Source: Rhizophagus sp. LPA8_4_AMF (taxonomy: Eukaryota; Glomeromycota; Glomeromycetes; Glomerales; Glomeraceae). Taken from it: a stretch of 25,463 nt of DNA. The stretch is from NCBI GenBank assembly GCA_021464525.1, contig JADRCO010000853.1:1-25463 (forward strand), in the 5' to 3' direction. The position numbers and the translations under genes were made by a program. Under the pieces are notes generated by a model, which was not told the origin of the DNA, made no database searches, and was given only the letters and a program-made list of their open reading frames with translations. Below are positions 1 through 7,731 of this stretch, in pieces (position 1 is the first letter of the stretch; each line of letters opens with the position of its first letter).

Positions 1-117
1 TTTATTTATAGCTTAATAAAAAAATATCAGCATGATGAAAAAACCATGATCCTATTTGGTTGTAGGATAACTATATTTAAATCATTGGATACGTAATATT
101 AAAAATTCACTTATATT

Positions 118-128
118 TATATAAATAC
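118..128 (+). promoter_or_regulatory. TATA-like element of truncated F-box copy
   Basis: The 11-mer tatataaatac lies about 75 bp upstream of the ATG at 201, within a stretch (about 75-200) that is nearly identical to the DNA upstream of the intact F-box gene at 14868. The preserved promoter in front of a broken gene suggests that promoter and 5' end were duplicated together. The TATA role is inferred from sequence and position only. Confidence 0.5.
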
Positions 129-200
129 GGGACTTAAATCTTTATTTAACCCTTTTTCACAAATTTTTTATTCCTAAATTTCTTTGGGAGAAAAAAAAAT

Positions 201-389
201 ATGTCTAAATTTAATAAGGATGTAATTTTATTGATATTTGAAGAATTACAAGATGATTCAAAATCTTTATTTTCATGTCTAATGGTTAATGTGCATAACG
301 GTATATATAAACATGGAATTACGCGTAATATAATATATAATATATTGAATTTTTTTTTTAAAAAAAAGAAATATCTTAGGATAATTTAA
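201..389 (+). pseudogene. Truncated F-box gene, copy 1
   Basis: The first 30 codons (201-290) match the start of the intact F-box protein at 14868 almost residue for residue: both contain IFEELQDDSKSLFSCLMVN. At about 290 the similarity stops abruptly. The next residues (VHNGIYKHGI..) are unrelated, and the frame ends after 62 codons in an AT-rich tail. The intact relative is 484 aa, so the rest of the F-box and the whole leucine-rich tail are missing. A cut at one point with an intact start and promoter points to a partial duplication or an insertion breakpoint rather than gradual erosion. A transcript could still be made, but a functional F-box protein is unlikely. Confidence 0.75.
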
Positions 390-723
390 TTGATAAATAT
401 CATATTGTTTCATATCCTATATAGAATTATAGTAATGTCTTAAATGTTAATTTAAAAATATATGTAGAATCCTTTAATAATAAAATTATTAATAAATACT
501 TAGTAAGAAGTTTTAATAGTAAATTCGGTAAAAAAAAAATTTCTTAATAAAAATTTAATTATAAATCCAAGAAGAGCTTGTTAATAACTTACTGTTTTAG
601 CTATCATAAAATATAGTTTTGTAAATAAACATAAGTAAATGAACAATATCAATTATAATGTAAATGAACAAGTAAAATCTAATTTAATTACGAACAGGTA
701 CTTTATACATAAATTGTCTTAAT
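390..723. other. AT-rich intergenic stretch, nothing recognised
   Basis: Very AT-rich DNA between the truncated F-box copy and the 3' end of the BED-Sel1 gene. I see no open frame with coding character and no clear inverted repeat. Confidence 0.5.
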
Positions 724-793
724 TTACTTTTCGGTTTCTATTCCATGCTTATAACATCCTCCAAGTTTACGCATTGCATTAATATCGCCTTTT
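724..793 (-). pseudogene. Frameshifted fourth Sel1 repeat
   Basis: Reading the minus strand one base out of phase from about 793 gives [21 protein letters not shown] and then TAA at 724-726. This is a good Sel1 half-repeat. The annotated frame instead gives [15 protein letters not shown] and a TAG at 738. The switch lies in the run complementary to gccttttc, so the likely event is loss of one base in a short homopolymer. A sequencing error would look the same. Confidence 0.7.
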
Positions 794-1379
794 CAGCTGC
801 TTCTTGATATAATTCAAATGCTTTAATTTCATTTTTTTCAATTCCTATTCCGTTTTGATATAAATATCCAAGATTACGTATTGATTCAACACAACCTTTC
901 TCAGCTGCTTCTTGATATAATTCAAATGCTTTAATTTCATCTTTTTCGGTTCCTATTCCATGTTGATAGCAGTAACCAAGATCATTTGCTGAAATAACAT
1001 GACCTTTATTAGCAGCTACTTTGTATAATTTAAATGCTTTTCCTTCATTTTTTCCAGTTCCTATACCACGTTGATAACAATATCCAAGATGGTGCAGATC
1101 TCCTGGTGATAGGTCAATATCATCCGTTTCTCTGTTTGATAACTTATAGGGTGATAATACTTCGGATAATGAAAGTTTAAGAGATTTTTCTAAATTGGAC
1201 TTAGATTTAGTAGAATTTGGTGATTGTGTGCAATTTTTATCAAGATGAACTTGCATTCGTTTAGGAACAGCTCGTTTATATTCTTTGGAACAGTATTTAC
1301 ATCTTACATGGGGATGTGAATTGACAACATTACTTAATATTTCAAAATGATCCCAAACGGGTCCTTTTTTTCGTACCAT
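738..1379 (-). CDS. BED-type zinc finger fused to Sel1 repeats
   Basis: A 213-residue protein starting at the ATG complementary to 1377-1379. Residues 1-50 form a BED-like zinc finger with ligands C27, C30, H45 and C50, preceded by the aromatic WDHF motif (9-12) typical of BED domains. BED fingers usually bind DNA and are shared with hAT transposases. After a linker rich in Ser and Lys come three Sel1-type repeats of 36 residues (about 92-127, 128-163, 164-198), each with LGYxYQxGIGxxK..A..LY..AA. Sel1 repeats are helical protein-interaction modules. The last 16 residues are out of frame: a single-base loss near 788-793 disrupts what would be a fourth repeat. The gene has no intron. It may be expressed as a shortened protein or may be an early pseudogene. 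Partners and pathway are unknown. Confidence 0.75.
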   Translation of the reverse strand: MVRKKGPVWDHFEILSNVVNSHPHVRCKYCSKEYKRAVPKRMQVHLDKNCTQSPNSTKSKSNLEKSLKLSLSEVLSPYKLSNRETDDIDLSPGDLHHLGYCYQRGIGTGKNEGKAFKLYKVAANKGHVISANDLGYCYQHGIGTEKDEIKAFELYQEAAEKGCVESIRNLGYLYQNGIGIEKNEIKAFELYQEAAEKAILMQCVNLEDVISME

Positions 1380-2333
1380 TTTATTTAATTACGTTTGAAA
1401 ATAAAGGACGATTGTAAAGTGTAAAGATAATTAAAAAAAATGTAAGAAATAATTATGAGTAAATTGGGAGGAAACGATTATTTTTATAAGAAAAACTGGT
1501 TAATTTACAATTTAATCTAATCACGAAAATGATTAAATTACGCTATGGAATTGTCGATCCTTTCTAAAATAGTCACACTGGTACACATATTTTTATTTTT
1601 ATTTTTATTTTTGAGGGGTATCAAAACAAATAGACGCTAATTCTACAAAAAGAAAAAGACTATACCAAATATGTAAGTTACAACCTAACTCCCAAGAGCT
1701 GTCTGAGAATGAAGCAAAAGAAACTAATGAATATCACTGGTGCATTTTAAACAAACATTTTGCATACTTGCATAAACTTCAATAAGATCACGTGACTAAA
1801 AATGGGATACCCGATAATTTATAGTATAATCTTTGTAATCATTTTATAATTAGATTTTACGGAGTAGTCATTATTTCAACCTCCGATGGAAACAATTTTT
1901 AAAATAGATTACGCAATTAAATTATTTTTTTTTGTATTATGATTTTTAAAGAATGGTATAATTACACAAAATTAGTATTCAATGGATTTCTTTAATACAT
2001 GATTCTTAGACTGATATTCTTTTTATACTCTTGATCTATTCATTGTTCAAATATTTCTTTTAATTAAAATGAATAGGATAATAAAAATTTTTAATAGGAA
2101 AACATGAAACTTCTATCACAAAATTTTCTTCTACACAATCCACCGAATCCATTGTATTTCTTAAAATTAATTTAATTAGCTATGAATCCTCCTAATTCCT
2201 AAAAAGTATCTTGTTAAAATTTCATAACAAAATGTTAGTACGTAACTACGTTAATGAAGTTAAAGACAAAATATTATTTGTGAAAAAAAGATAATAATAA
2301 CGGAATAATTAAATTTAAATGGTTAATTGACCG
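1380..2333. other. Intergenic region with dispersed repeat
   Basis: No gene recognised. It holds a (tttta)n microsatellite at about 1589-1613 and a GATCACGTGA palindrome at 1786-1795. A stretch at about 1837-2072 resembles 13343-13467 (shared blocks aatcattttataatta and tcttgatctatt). Another stretch near 2240-2275 resembles 14451-14485. These look like old dispersed repeat copies. Confidence 0.45.
1786..1795. promoter_or_regulatory. GATCACGTGA E-box palindrome
   Basis: A perfect 10-bp palindrome with a CACGTG core, the classical bHLH (Cbf1/Pho4-type) binding site. Identical decamers occur at 3152-3161 and 5757-5766. Function is not shown by the sequence. Confidence 0.3.
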
Positions 2334-2372
2334 GTGTCGTGCGAGGGGACCTGCCACCTTCTCCCCCGACAA
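2334..2372. other. GC-rich hairpin
   Basis: A GC-rich island in very AT-rich DNA. It can fold as TGTCG..CGACA outside and GGGGA..TCCCC inside, around a loop cctgccacctt. No known RNA family was recognised. Confidence 0.4.
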
Positions 2373-2473
2373 GTAGAATTAGTATTGAAAAAACAATAAG
2401 AACTTTATTTATCAACATTATGTTTGGTTAATAATACAAAGTAAAGAAATAAAATATTGGGTAATTTAATTAT

Positions 2474-2949
2474 CCTTTGGGTAGTGTTGCGATCCGTTGA
2501 TCCGTCAATCCGCCAATCCGCGGATTTATCCGATTCAAAATTCATTCGTTAGAGTTTCGGTCATGGATCCGGGGAAAACCGGATTATCCGGATGATCCGT
2601 TACAAATTGATCGGCAGTAATTTGGGCCAACTTATAATTCTGGCCAGAGTTTCCATTTCCATTTTAGGAAATTAATGTTACACAATGTTGTAAAAGGAAA
2701 ATTGTAATTTTTCATTTTTGTGGAAATGGCTATCAACAAAAAAGGAAATGCTCGACATAACCGTGGATTATAATTCGGGTCAGAATTATAAATTGGCCCA
2801 AATTACTGCCGATCAATAGGTCACAATTCAATGCATATTCACCATCTGATACATCCGGATGAATCTGCAAATCTATAACAAATATCCAGATTATTATGAA
2901 TCGGATTGCTAGATCACGAATTCATCCAGATCGCTACACTACCTTTGGG
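2474..2949. mobile_element. Non-autonomous hAT element with 8-bp TSD
   Basis: The element proper is 2482-2941 (460 bp). It begins tagtgttgcgatcc and ends gatcgctacacta, forming imperfect terminal inverted repeats. It is flanked on both sides by the same 8 bp, cctttggg (2474-2481 and 2942-2949). Eight-base target duplications and a TAGTG-type terminus are the hallmarks of hAT transposons. The subterminal DNA is packed with short atccg/cggat motifs, as expected for hAT transposase binding sites. There is no transposase frame, so it is a MITE-like passenger that would need a transposase from elsewhere. Confidence 0.85.
2606..2817. mobile_element. Inverted-repeat MITE nested in hAT element
   Basis: 212 bp bounded by near-perfect inverted repeats of about 36 bp: attgatcggcagtaatttgg on the left and its complement ccaaattactgccgatcaat on the right, continuing inward through the ggccaa..ttataattctg block. 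It sits inside the hAT element and splits its atccg-rich subterminal regions. It may be a later insertion or the palindromic core of the same element. I could not fix a target duplication, so the superfamily is open. Confidence 0.7.
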
Positions 2950-3349
2950 TAATATTTGGGTTAATCTGGTTAATATTATATTAATTATTTAGTTATCACT
3001 ATCATTTTGGTTTTTAGACTCTCGAAAGAATCTTCTTTTCAAGTGTGAACATTTATATGTTTTAGCACCTGATCTACATCATGTGCTAAATCATGTGATC
3101 TACAAGAACTAAACATGACGTATGCCTAGTTTATAATCATGTGACAGTAATGATCACGTGATACCAATGATCTCTAATAATATGCTTAATACAAGCGTAT
3201 TTTTGTTCTTTCCTTTTCTTTTTTTTTTTAAAAAAAAAAAATTCTTTGCGACATAAAAATTAGTTTTTTTTCGTTAGTTTAGTTAGTTTACAATCCGCAG
3301 TTAATAGATCATCCGTTCCGAATGAAACGGAAAACCATTTAGTTACATT
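2950..3349. other. Intergenic region upstream of F-box copy 2
   Basis: No gene. It contains several catgtga/tcacgtga words (including GATCACGTGA at 3152-3161), a homopolymer stretch (poly-T then poly-A) at about 3218-3240, and the start of similarity to the F-box promoter repeat near 3350. Confidence 0.4.
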
Positions 3350-3711
3350 ACTATATTTAAATATTTAAATCATCAATACGTAATATTAAAAATGCAATTT
3401 TTGAAGTCACACAAAGGATGATACGAGATCTTACCTTAAATAAATATGGGAATTAAATCTTAACAAATTTTTTATTCCTAATTTCTTTGAGAAAAAAAAT
3501 AATAATTTGTCTAGATTTAATAAGGATGTACTTTTATTTATTGATATTTGGAGAATTACAAGATGATTCAAAATCTTTATTTTCATGTCTAATGGTTAAT
3601 AGATTACGGTGCGAAGCTGTAATTCCAGTATTATGAGTATTATGGAGAAATCCTTGGTGTTATAAACGAACGATGGTAATCTACAAATTATATTTGGTTT
3701 GTTTTATTAGA
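3350..3711 (+). pseudogene. Decayed F-box gene 5' end, copy 2
   Basis: From about 3350 the DNA follows the same promoter and 5' region as the F-box copies at 1-290 and 14700-15010. The ATG has become TTG (near 3509). A 4-bp duplication (tttattta) shifts the frame near 3535. A 9-bp tandem duplication of agtattatg near 3635 creates an in-frame TGA. The TATA-like element seen in the other two copies is also altered. Similarity to the F-box gene ends just after the NPWC codons at about 3660. Beyond that lies the RIO1-like fragment. This copy cannot make an F-box protein. Confidence 0.8.
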
Positions 3712-4395
3712 TTCAGGAACGATTAGCTTCTCAACAAGAATTATCAGTTACTTTAAATGAGGATGTTGATAGAATGTCTAAAGAATTGGTTGATGAAGAA
3801 GTTTTCAAGAAAGCTTTTATTCTGAGAACTCTGGATGATGTATTTGATGTTGATAGAGATACTAAAAGTTTCAAAAGGTGAAGGTGAGGATGTGAGAAAA
3901 CGAAAAAAAAATTGAATTATTATTATATTTATTTTTGCTACTATTATTAATTTCCTCGTTTATTAAGTTGATTTATAGGAAACTTATTGGGACTTTCTAT
4001 TGACGACAAAGCTGAAAAATACAAAGTGAAAATGAAACAATGGTAAAGTCAGAAAGCATTTCATCTATTACCACTAAAGATGATGAAAGTGAGGAGGATG
4101 ATCAAGATGAAGAAAGAGATAGTGAAGAAGAAGAAGAGGAAAATGAAGATGATGATGTGTTTAAGAAACAATCTAGAGGAAAACGAAATGAGGATAAGGA
4201 ATCTAAAAAAGTACGGATTTGTTTATTAAATTTAAATAAAATTCCGTATTAGATGATTAACGTTAACATATATATTTTTGTTAGGAGCGGAAGAAAGCTG
4301 CGAAAGAAGTGGCAAGAGAAAAAAGAAAGAATAAAATACCCAAAACTGTTAAAAAGCGTAAAATAAAAACTACTACCGGGAAAAAATCAAAATAA
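3712..4395 (+). pseudogene. RIO1: RIO1 kinase C-terminal fragment (decayed)
   Basis: Three exon-like blocks match the C-terminal part of the atypical kinase RIO1, a factor in late 40S ribosome maturation. Block 1 (3712-3878) encodes DEEVFKKAFILRTLDDVFDV. Block 2 (about 3980-4210) encodes NLLGLSIDDKAEKYKV and then a long acidic stretch. Block 3 (4286-4395) encodes ERKKAAKEVARERKRNKIPK and VKKRKIKTT before TAA, the basic tail typical of RIO1. The splice junctions are recognisable (tattag at 3711, tttatag near 3979, gttag at 4285). Frameshifts near 3876 and near 4033 break the frame, and the whole kinase domain is absent. It begins at an intron end directly after the F-box copy 2, making a chimeric relic. 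The functional RIO1 gene must lie elsewhere. Confidence 0.75.
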
Positions 4396-4690
4396 TTCAT
4401 TACATTGTTCATTGTTGTTTTTATTAAGTTATTTTTTTAAAATTATTGTCATAATTACAATTAAAGCGTAAAAAAAAAATTACTACTTTTAGCTAGCTTA
4501 TAATCTTAATCCATTTAGTCATTCTGGTAAATGGTGAATCATAAAAATAATGATGTTGGATTCGTCATATATTATGAATAAAGACAAAATGCTTTTGTAG
4601 TCTAGTCAGAATTAATCAAGAACGCGCGTAATATATTTCAAAGTGATAGTATGTCATATATTAATAGACATAATAATGGGGATTTTTTTT

Positions 4691-4703
4691 AAGTATATAA
4701 GAT
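4691..4703 (+). promoter_or_regulatory. TATA-like element of third F-box gene
   Basis: The sequence agtatataagata lies about 40 bp upstream of the ATG at 4741. An upstream ATG at 4730-4732 opens a 7-codon frame that overlaps the main start and could reduce translation. Confidence 0.35.
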
Positions 4704-4740
4704 ACATTATAAGAGTATAGGATACATACATGAACAAAAG

Positions 4741-5472
4741 ATGTCCAATTTAAATGATGATATTCTTTCGCTAATATTTGAAGAATTACAATATGAAAGA
4801 AAAATTCTCTATTCATGCCTTTTGGTTAATAAAACATGGTGTAAAATCATCATTCCAATTCTTTGGAAGAATCCTTGGAGAACTTGGAAACTTACTATAA
4901 AGAGTCCCTACAATGTAATTATTTCCCTTTTATCAAATGAAACAAAAGAAATTCTGAGAAATCAAGATATATATGTGCCAACATCACAAAGATCTCTATT
5001 TAATTATGTTAGCTATTGTAAATCTTTAGACTTAGATTGTCTAGACCAAATGATATATCAACATAATAATTGTAGGGATGATGCAATTTCTTTTCTGATA
5101 AATGAAATATTAAAGTTATTTATCAATAAAATAACAAGCTCACTCACCTTTATTTAGCGGGTGCAAGTTATAATTACCAAATACCCCCTCATTCCTGGAG
5201 CTGATCATTGTTTTTCAAAACTTGAATTCCTTCGTTATAGCAATGAATGCAATCAAGATATGTTGGAATGGTTATCTAAAATAAGTAAATTTAATAAAAT
5301 ACTTATATTTAATATTTATGATAATCATGATATTTCTGGAATCATTAAATTTATTGAAGTGCAGAAAAATCTCAATAAAATAATCTGGTGTAATAACGAA
5401 ACACAAAAAAATCTCAATAATAATGATTTAGATTTCACATCAGGAGGTTGTATGAGGCAAGCATTAACGTAA
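4741..5472 (+). pseudogene. F-box gene interrupted by one TAG
   Basis: One reading frame of 243 sense positions, broken by a TAG at 5155-5157. The upstream part has an F-box (residues 3-45, with DDILSLIFEELQ, SCLLVNKTWCKIIIPILWKN and a following PW) and the spacer typical of this family (LFNYVSYCKSLDL, then DAISFLINEILKLF). Without any frame change the downstream part continues with family motifs (IPGADHCFSKLEFLRY, then IIKFIEVQKNLNKIIW). A single substitution therefore separates the halves. The downstream half ends at 5472, about half the length of the intact 484-aa relative at 14868, so the 3' end is also lost. The text before the stop (ttatttag) resembles a splice acceptor, but the sequence it would remove is conserved coding. 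The intact protein would have been a substrate adaptor of SCF ubiquitin ligases. Confidence 0.75.
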
Positions 5473-5613
5473 AGTTTTCAAATATGTATAATACCTGGAA
5501 ATTTATATCTTGTAAAAATCTATAAATATATGATTTTGTATAATTTACACTGAAAACCAGTTATTCAATAAGGCGTATTTTAAAAAGTTGCTTAGATTCA
5601 GGTAGATAGATAA

Positions 5614-5745
5614 ACTGTACTGTACGATTGAATTAAAAAAATTCGTACAGTACAGTACAGTGCTTATATGTATATACATGTATATACATATATATAAGTA
5701 TTATACTGTACTGTACGAAAAGCAAAAAAAAATTCGCACAGTACA
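5614..5745. repeat. Nested palindrome of gtacagt units
   Basis: Two hairpins, actgtactgtacga..ttcgtacagtacagt (5614-5660) and atactgtactgtacga..ttcgcacagtacag (5703-5745), flank a third palindrome of tatatgtatatac/gtatatacatata around 5665-5700. The whole stretch is also roughly symmetric about its centre, so it could extrude as a large cruciform. Confidence 0.7.
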
Positions 5746-6099
5746 GCTTAAAATTGGATCACGTGATTAAAATAATGAAATTTTGCAAACTAATAGTGTT
5801 GAAATTTAAATTTTAATTGCATTTACTATTATACACGTTAAACTCAAACTGAAAATAGCATATTTAAGAATTATTGTGATGTTAAATTCTTAGTTTATAT
5901 TATAATTTATTGAATAGATTAATGAATCTAAGATCAAAATTTTATAGTTATTTATTTTTAATAGGATCAGCGGTCACAAAGAAGGATTCAATAGTAACAA
6001 TAAAAAGAATCGCAATGGTAAAAATGTACTGATAAGCAATATTGAAAATAAACACAAAAAAAAATAATAAAGAAACAATAAAAGAAGTGAACAGAATAA

Positions 6100-6515
6100 C
6101 AATGAAAGGAAAGCGTCATGAATGAAAACAAGTGTTAGGAATTTTTAAAAAAAATGAAAGGGAACGAAAAAAAATAACATCAGGAACAAAAAACAACAAA
6201 GGGGAAGCATCAGAAATGAAAAAATGAAAAGAGAACGTCAGAAACAAAAAATAAAGGAAAGAATAACATCAGGAATGAAAGGAAATGAAAAGGTGGTGTC
6301 GGGAACAGAAAATAAAGGAAATAAAAGCGTCAGCAATTAAAAAAAAATGAATAGGAATGAAATAATAAAAGGGAAGTATTAGAAATGAAAAAAAAATGAA
6401 AGGAAGATGTTAGAAATGATGAAAACAATGAAAGGAAGACATCAGAAACAAAAAAACAACAAAAGGAAAAGTGTCAGGAACGAAAAAAAATAAAAGTAAA
6501 GCGTTAGGAAACAAT
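6100..6515. repeat. Degenerate 29-33-bp purine-rich tandem repeat
   Basis: About 13 copies of a unit centred on gcgtcaggaacgaaaaaaa, followed by aaaggaa. Motif starts are near 6113, 6131, 6178, 6208, 6237, 6267, 6296, 6329, 6377, 6408, 6438, 6470 and 6501. The plus strand is almost all A and G, so a minus-strand transcript would be a long polypyrimidine tract. It lies immediately downstream, in the minus sense, of the mini-exon array. Confidence 0.7.
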
Positions 6516-6749
6516 ATAACAAAGAACCACCACCCATAAAAAAGAAGAAATGATTAATAAATTTTATAATCAAAAAGGAGTAACAGAAAATAATAAATAA
6601 TAAGACAAAAGACATATTTCAAGTCCTCAGTAGTTAAAATGTTCAACAAGAAGCAACTATATTGAAATTGTCTAAAAAAAAACGTAGTTAGTGAGAGTAA
6701 AAAGCAAAAGAAAAGAAAAGAAAGCAGCAAAATAACAATAAACAATAAA

Positions 6750-7600
6750 AACTACCTTGAACTGTGCGTTAGACCCCTAAAAAAAAGAAGTAAAAGGAAT
6801 GTTAGTAACATTTCCAATACAAAAAAAAGTGACATTCCCAACATACCTTTCATAATCCAAGCCGAAATTCAAGTCAAAGAGGGCGTTCCCTAAAGAAAAA
6901 GAGAAAAAGGAACGTTAATGACGTTCCAGAGACAAAAAAAAAGAAAAACCCTACCACCCATCTTACCTTCATAATCCAAGCCGAAATTGAAGTCGAAGAG
7001 GGCGTTCCCTAAAGAAAAAGAAAAGGAACGTTAGTGGCGTTCCAAAGACAAAAAAAAAAAAAAAAGTTTCCCACTCACCTTACCTTTCATAGCCCAGGCC
7101 GAAATCCAGGTTCAGGAAGGTGTCCCCTAAAGAAAAGAAGCGAATAACACGTTTAGTATCATTCCCTAAAGCGAAAGAACAAAGAAATCCGCACTTACCG
7201 TTCAAAATCCAAGTTGTCCAAGCCGTCCAAGTCAGTCCCAGGGCGTCCCTAAAAAAAAATATATAAATGGAACGTTAGTAACGTCCCAAAACGAAAGAAC
7301 AAAGAAAACTAATACTTACCATTCGAAATTCAAGAATCCAAGCTGGTCATTCAAGTCCGAAGTCCGAAGTCCAAGTCCAGTCTCTATAGAAGGAAAGAAA
7401 AGGAACGTAAATGACGTTCCAAAGGCAAGAGAAGAGTAAAAAGAACTTACCTTAACTTCCATTGTTGTAATCCGCAGTCCGTAATGCCGTTGTAATCCTA
7501 TAATAAAAGAAACTAATCAATAAAAATAAAAATAAAACTAAAATTAAAAGAAAAACTAACTTTTTTTTGGTCTCTGTACTCTATCCTCCGAACCTAATAA
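6750..7600 (-). repeat. Array of mini-exon modules with hairpin introns
   Basis: Read on the minus strand this is a series of similar units of about 60-130 bp. Each has a pyrimidine tract ending TTTAG or TATAG, a short exon-like block, and a GTAAGx or GTATGT donor. Exon-like blocks lie at 7451-7497, 7320-7383, 7199-7248, 7084-7126, 6967-7008, 6847-6889 and 6756-6776, with a possible first one at 7561-7593. The two best-conserved encode NALFDFNFGLDYE and NALFDLNFGLDYE. A third encodes DTFLNLDFGLGYE. Six of the introns carry the same motif, GGAACGT-5 nt-ACGTTCC (or a decayed form). Block lengths (43, 42, 43, 50..) do not keep one frame through the whole array, so it is either decayed, alternatively spliced or non-coding. 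No known protein family was recognised. Confidence 0.6.
6796..7420. repeat. Six intronic GGAACGT..ACGTTCC hairpins
   Basis: Copies lie at 6796-6815, 6909-6927, 7025-7043, about 7150-7165 (decayed), 7269-7287 and 7402-7420. Most have a 7-bp stem and a 5-nt loop of the form TAGTG, TAATG or AAATG. The 6796 copy reads ggaatgtt..aacatttcc, with changes on both arms that keep most of the pairing. The motif is better kept than several of the adjacent exon-like blocks. Confidence 0.65.
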
Positions 7601-7619
7601 AATATAAAAATAAAAAAAA

Positions 7620-7731
7620 AAATCTGATCCATCCGGCCAATCCAGTGATACAAACGGATGAATCCGAATCCGGTCAAATTTCGGATGGATGACCGGATAT
7701 CCGGATAGACCGGATTCGGGGCACACCTCTA
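7620..7731. mobile_element. Solo hAT-like terminus
   Basis: A stretch rich in atccg and cggat words that ends cggattcggggcacacctcta. Read inward, this is TAGAGGTGTGCCCCGAATCC, which resembles fungal and animal hAT termini. The subterminal motifs lie to the left, so the element body would extend into the mini-exon array. No matching left terminus and no target duplication were found, so this may be a truncated end. Confidence 0.5.

Noticed and set aside
4040..4252. Stand-alone acidic ORF of 70 codons
   Set aside because: It is one exon of the RIO1-like relic: the acidic stretch ends at a donor-like gtacgg, and the following exon continues with RIO1 tail motifs.
5155..5157. TAG removed by an intron ending at ttatttag
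   Set aside because: The sequence that would be spliced out encodes conserved family residues (FLINEILKLF), so a nonsense mutation is the simpler reading.
5161..5472. Separate gene starting at GTG
   Set aside because: It is in the same frame as the F-box sequence ending at 5157 and carries the next family motifs, so it is the second half of one broken gene.
6554..6745. Minus-strand ORF rich in Phe and Leu
   Set aside because: Produced by the complement of a purine-rich low-complexity tract; no coding character.
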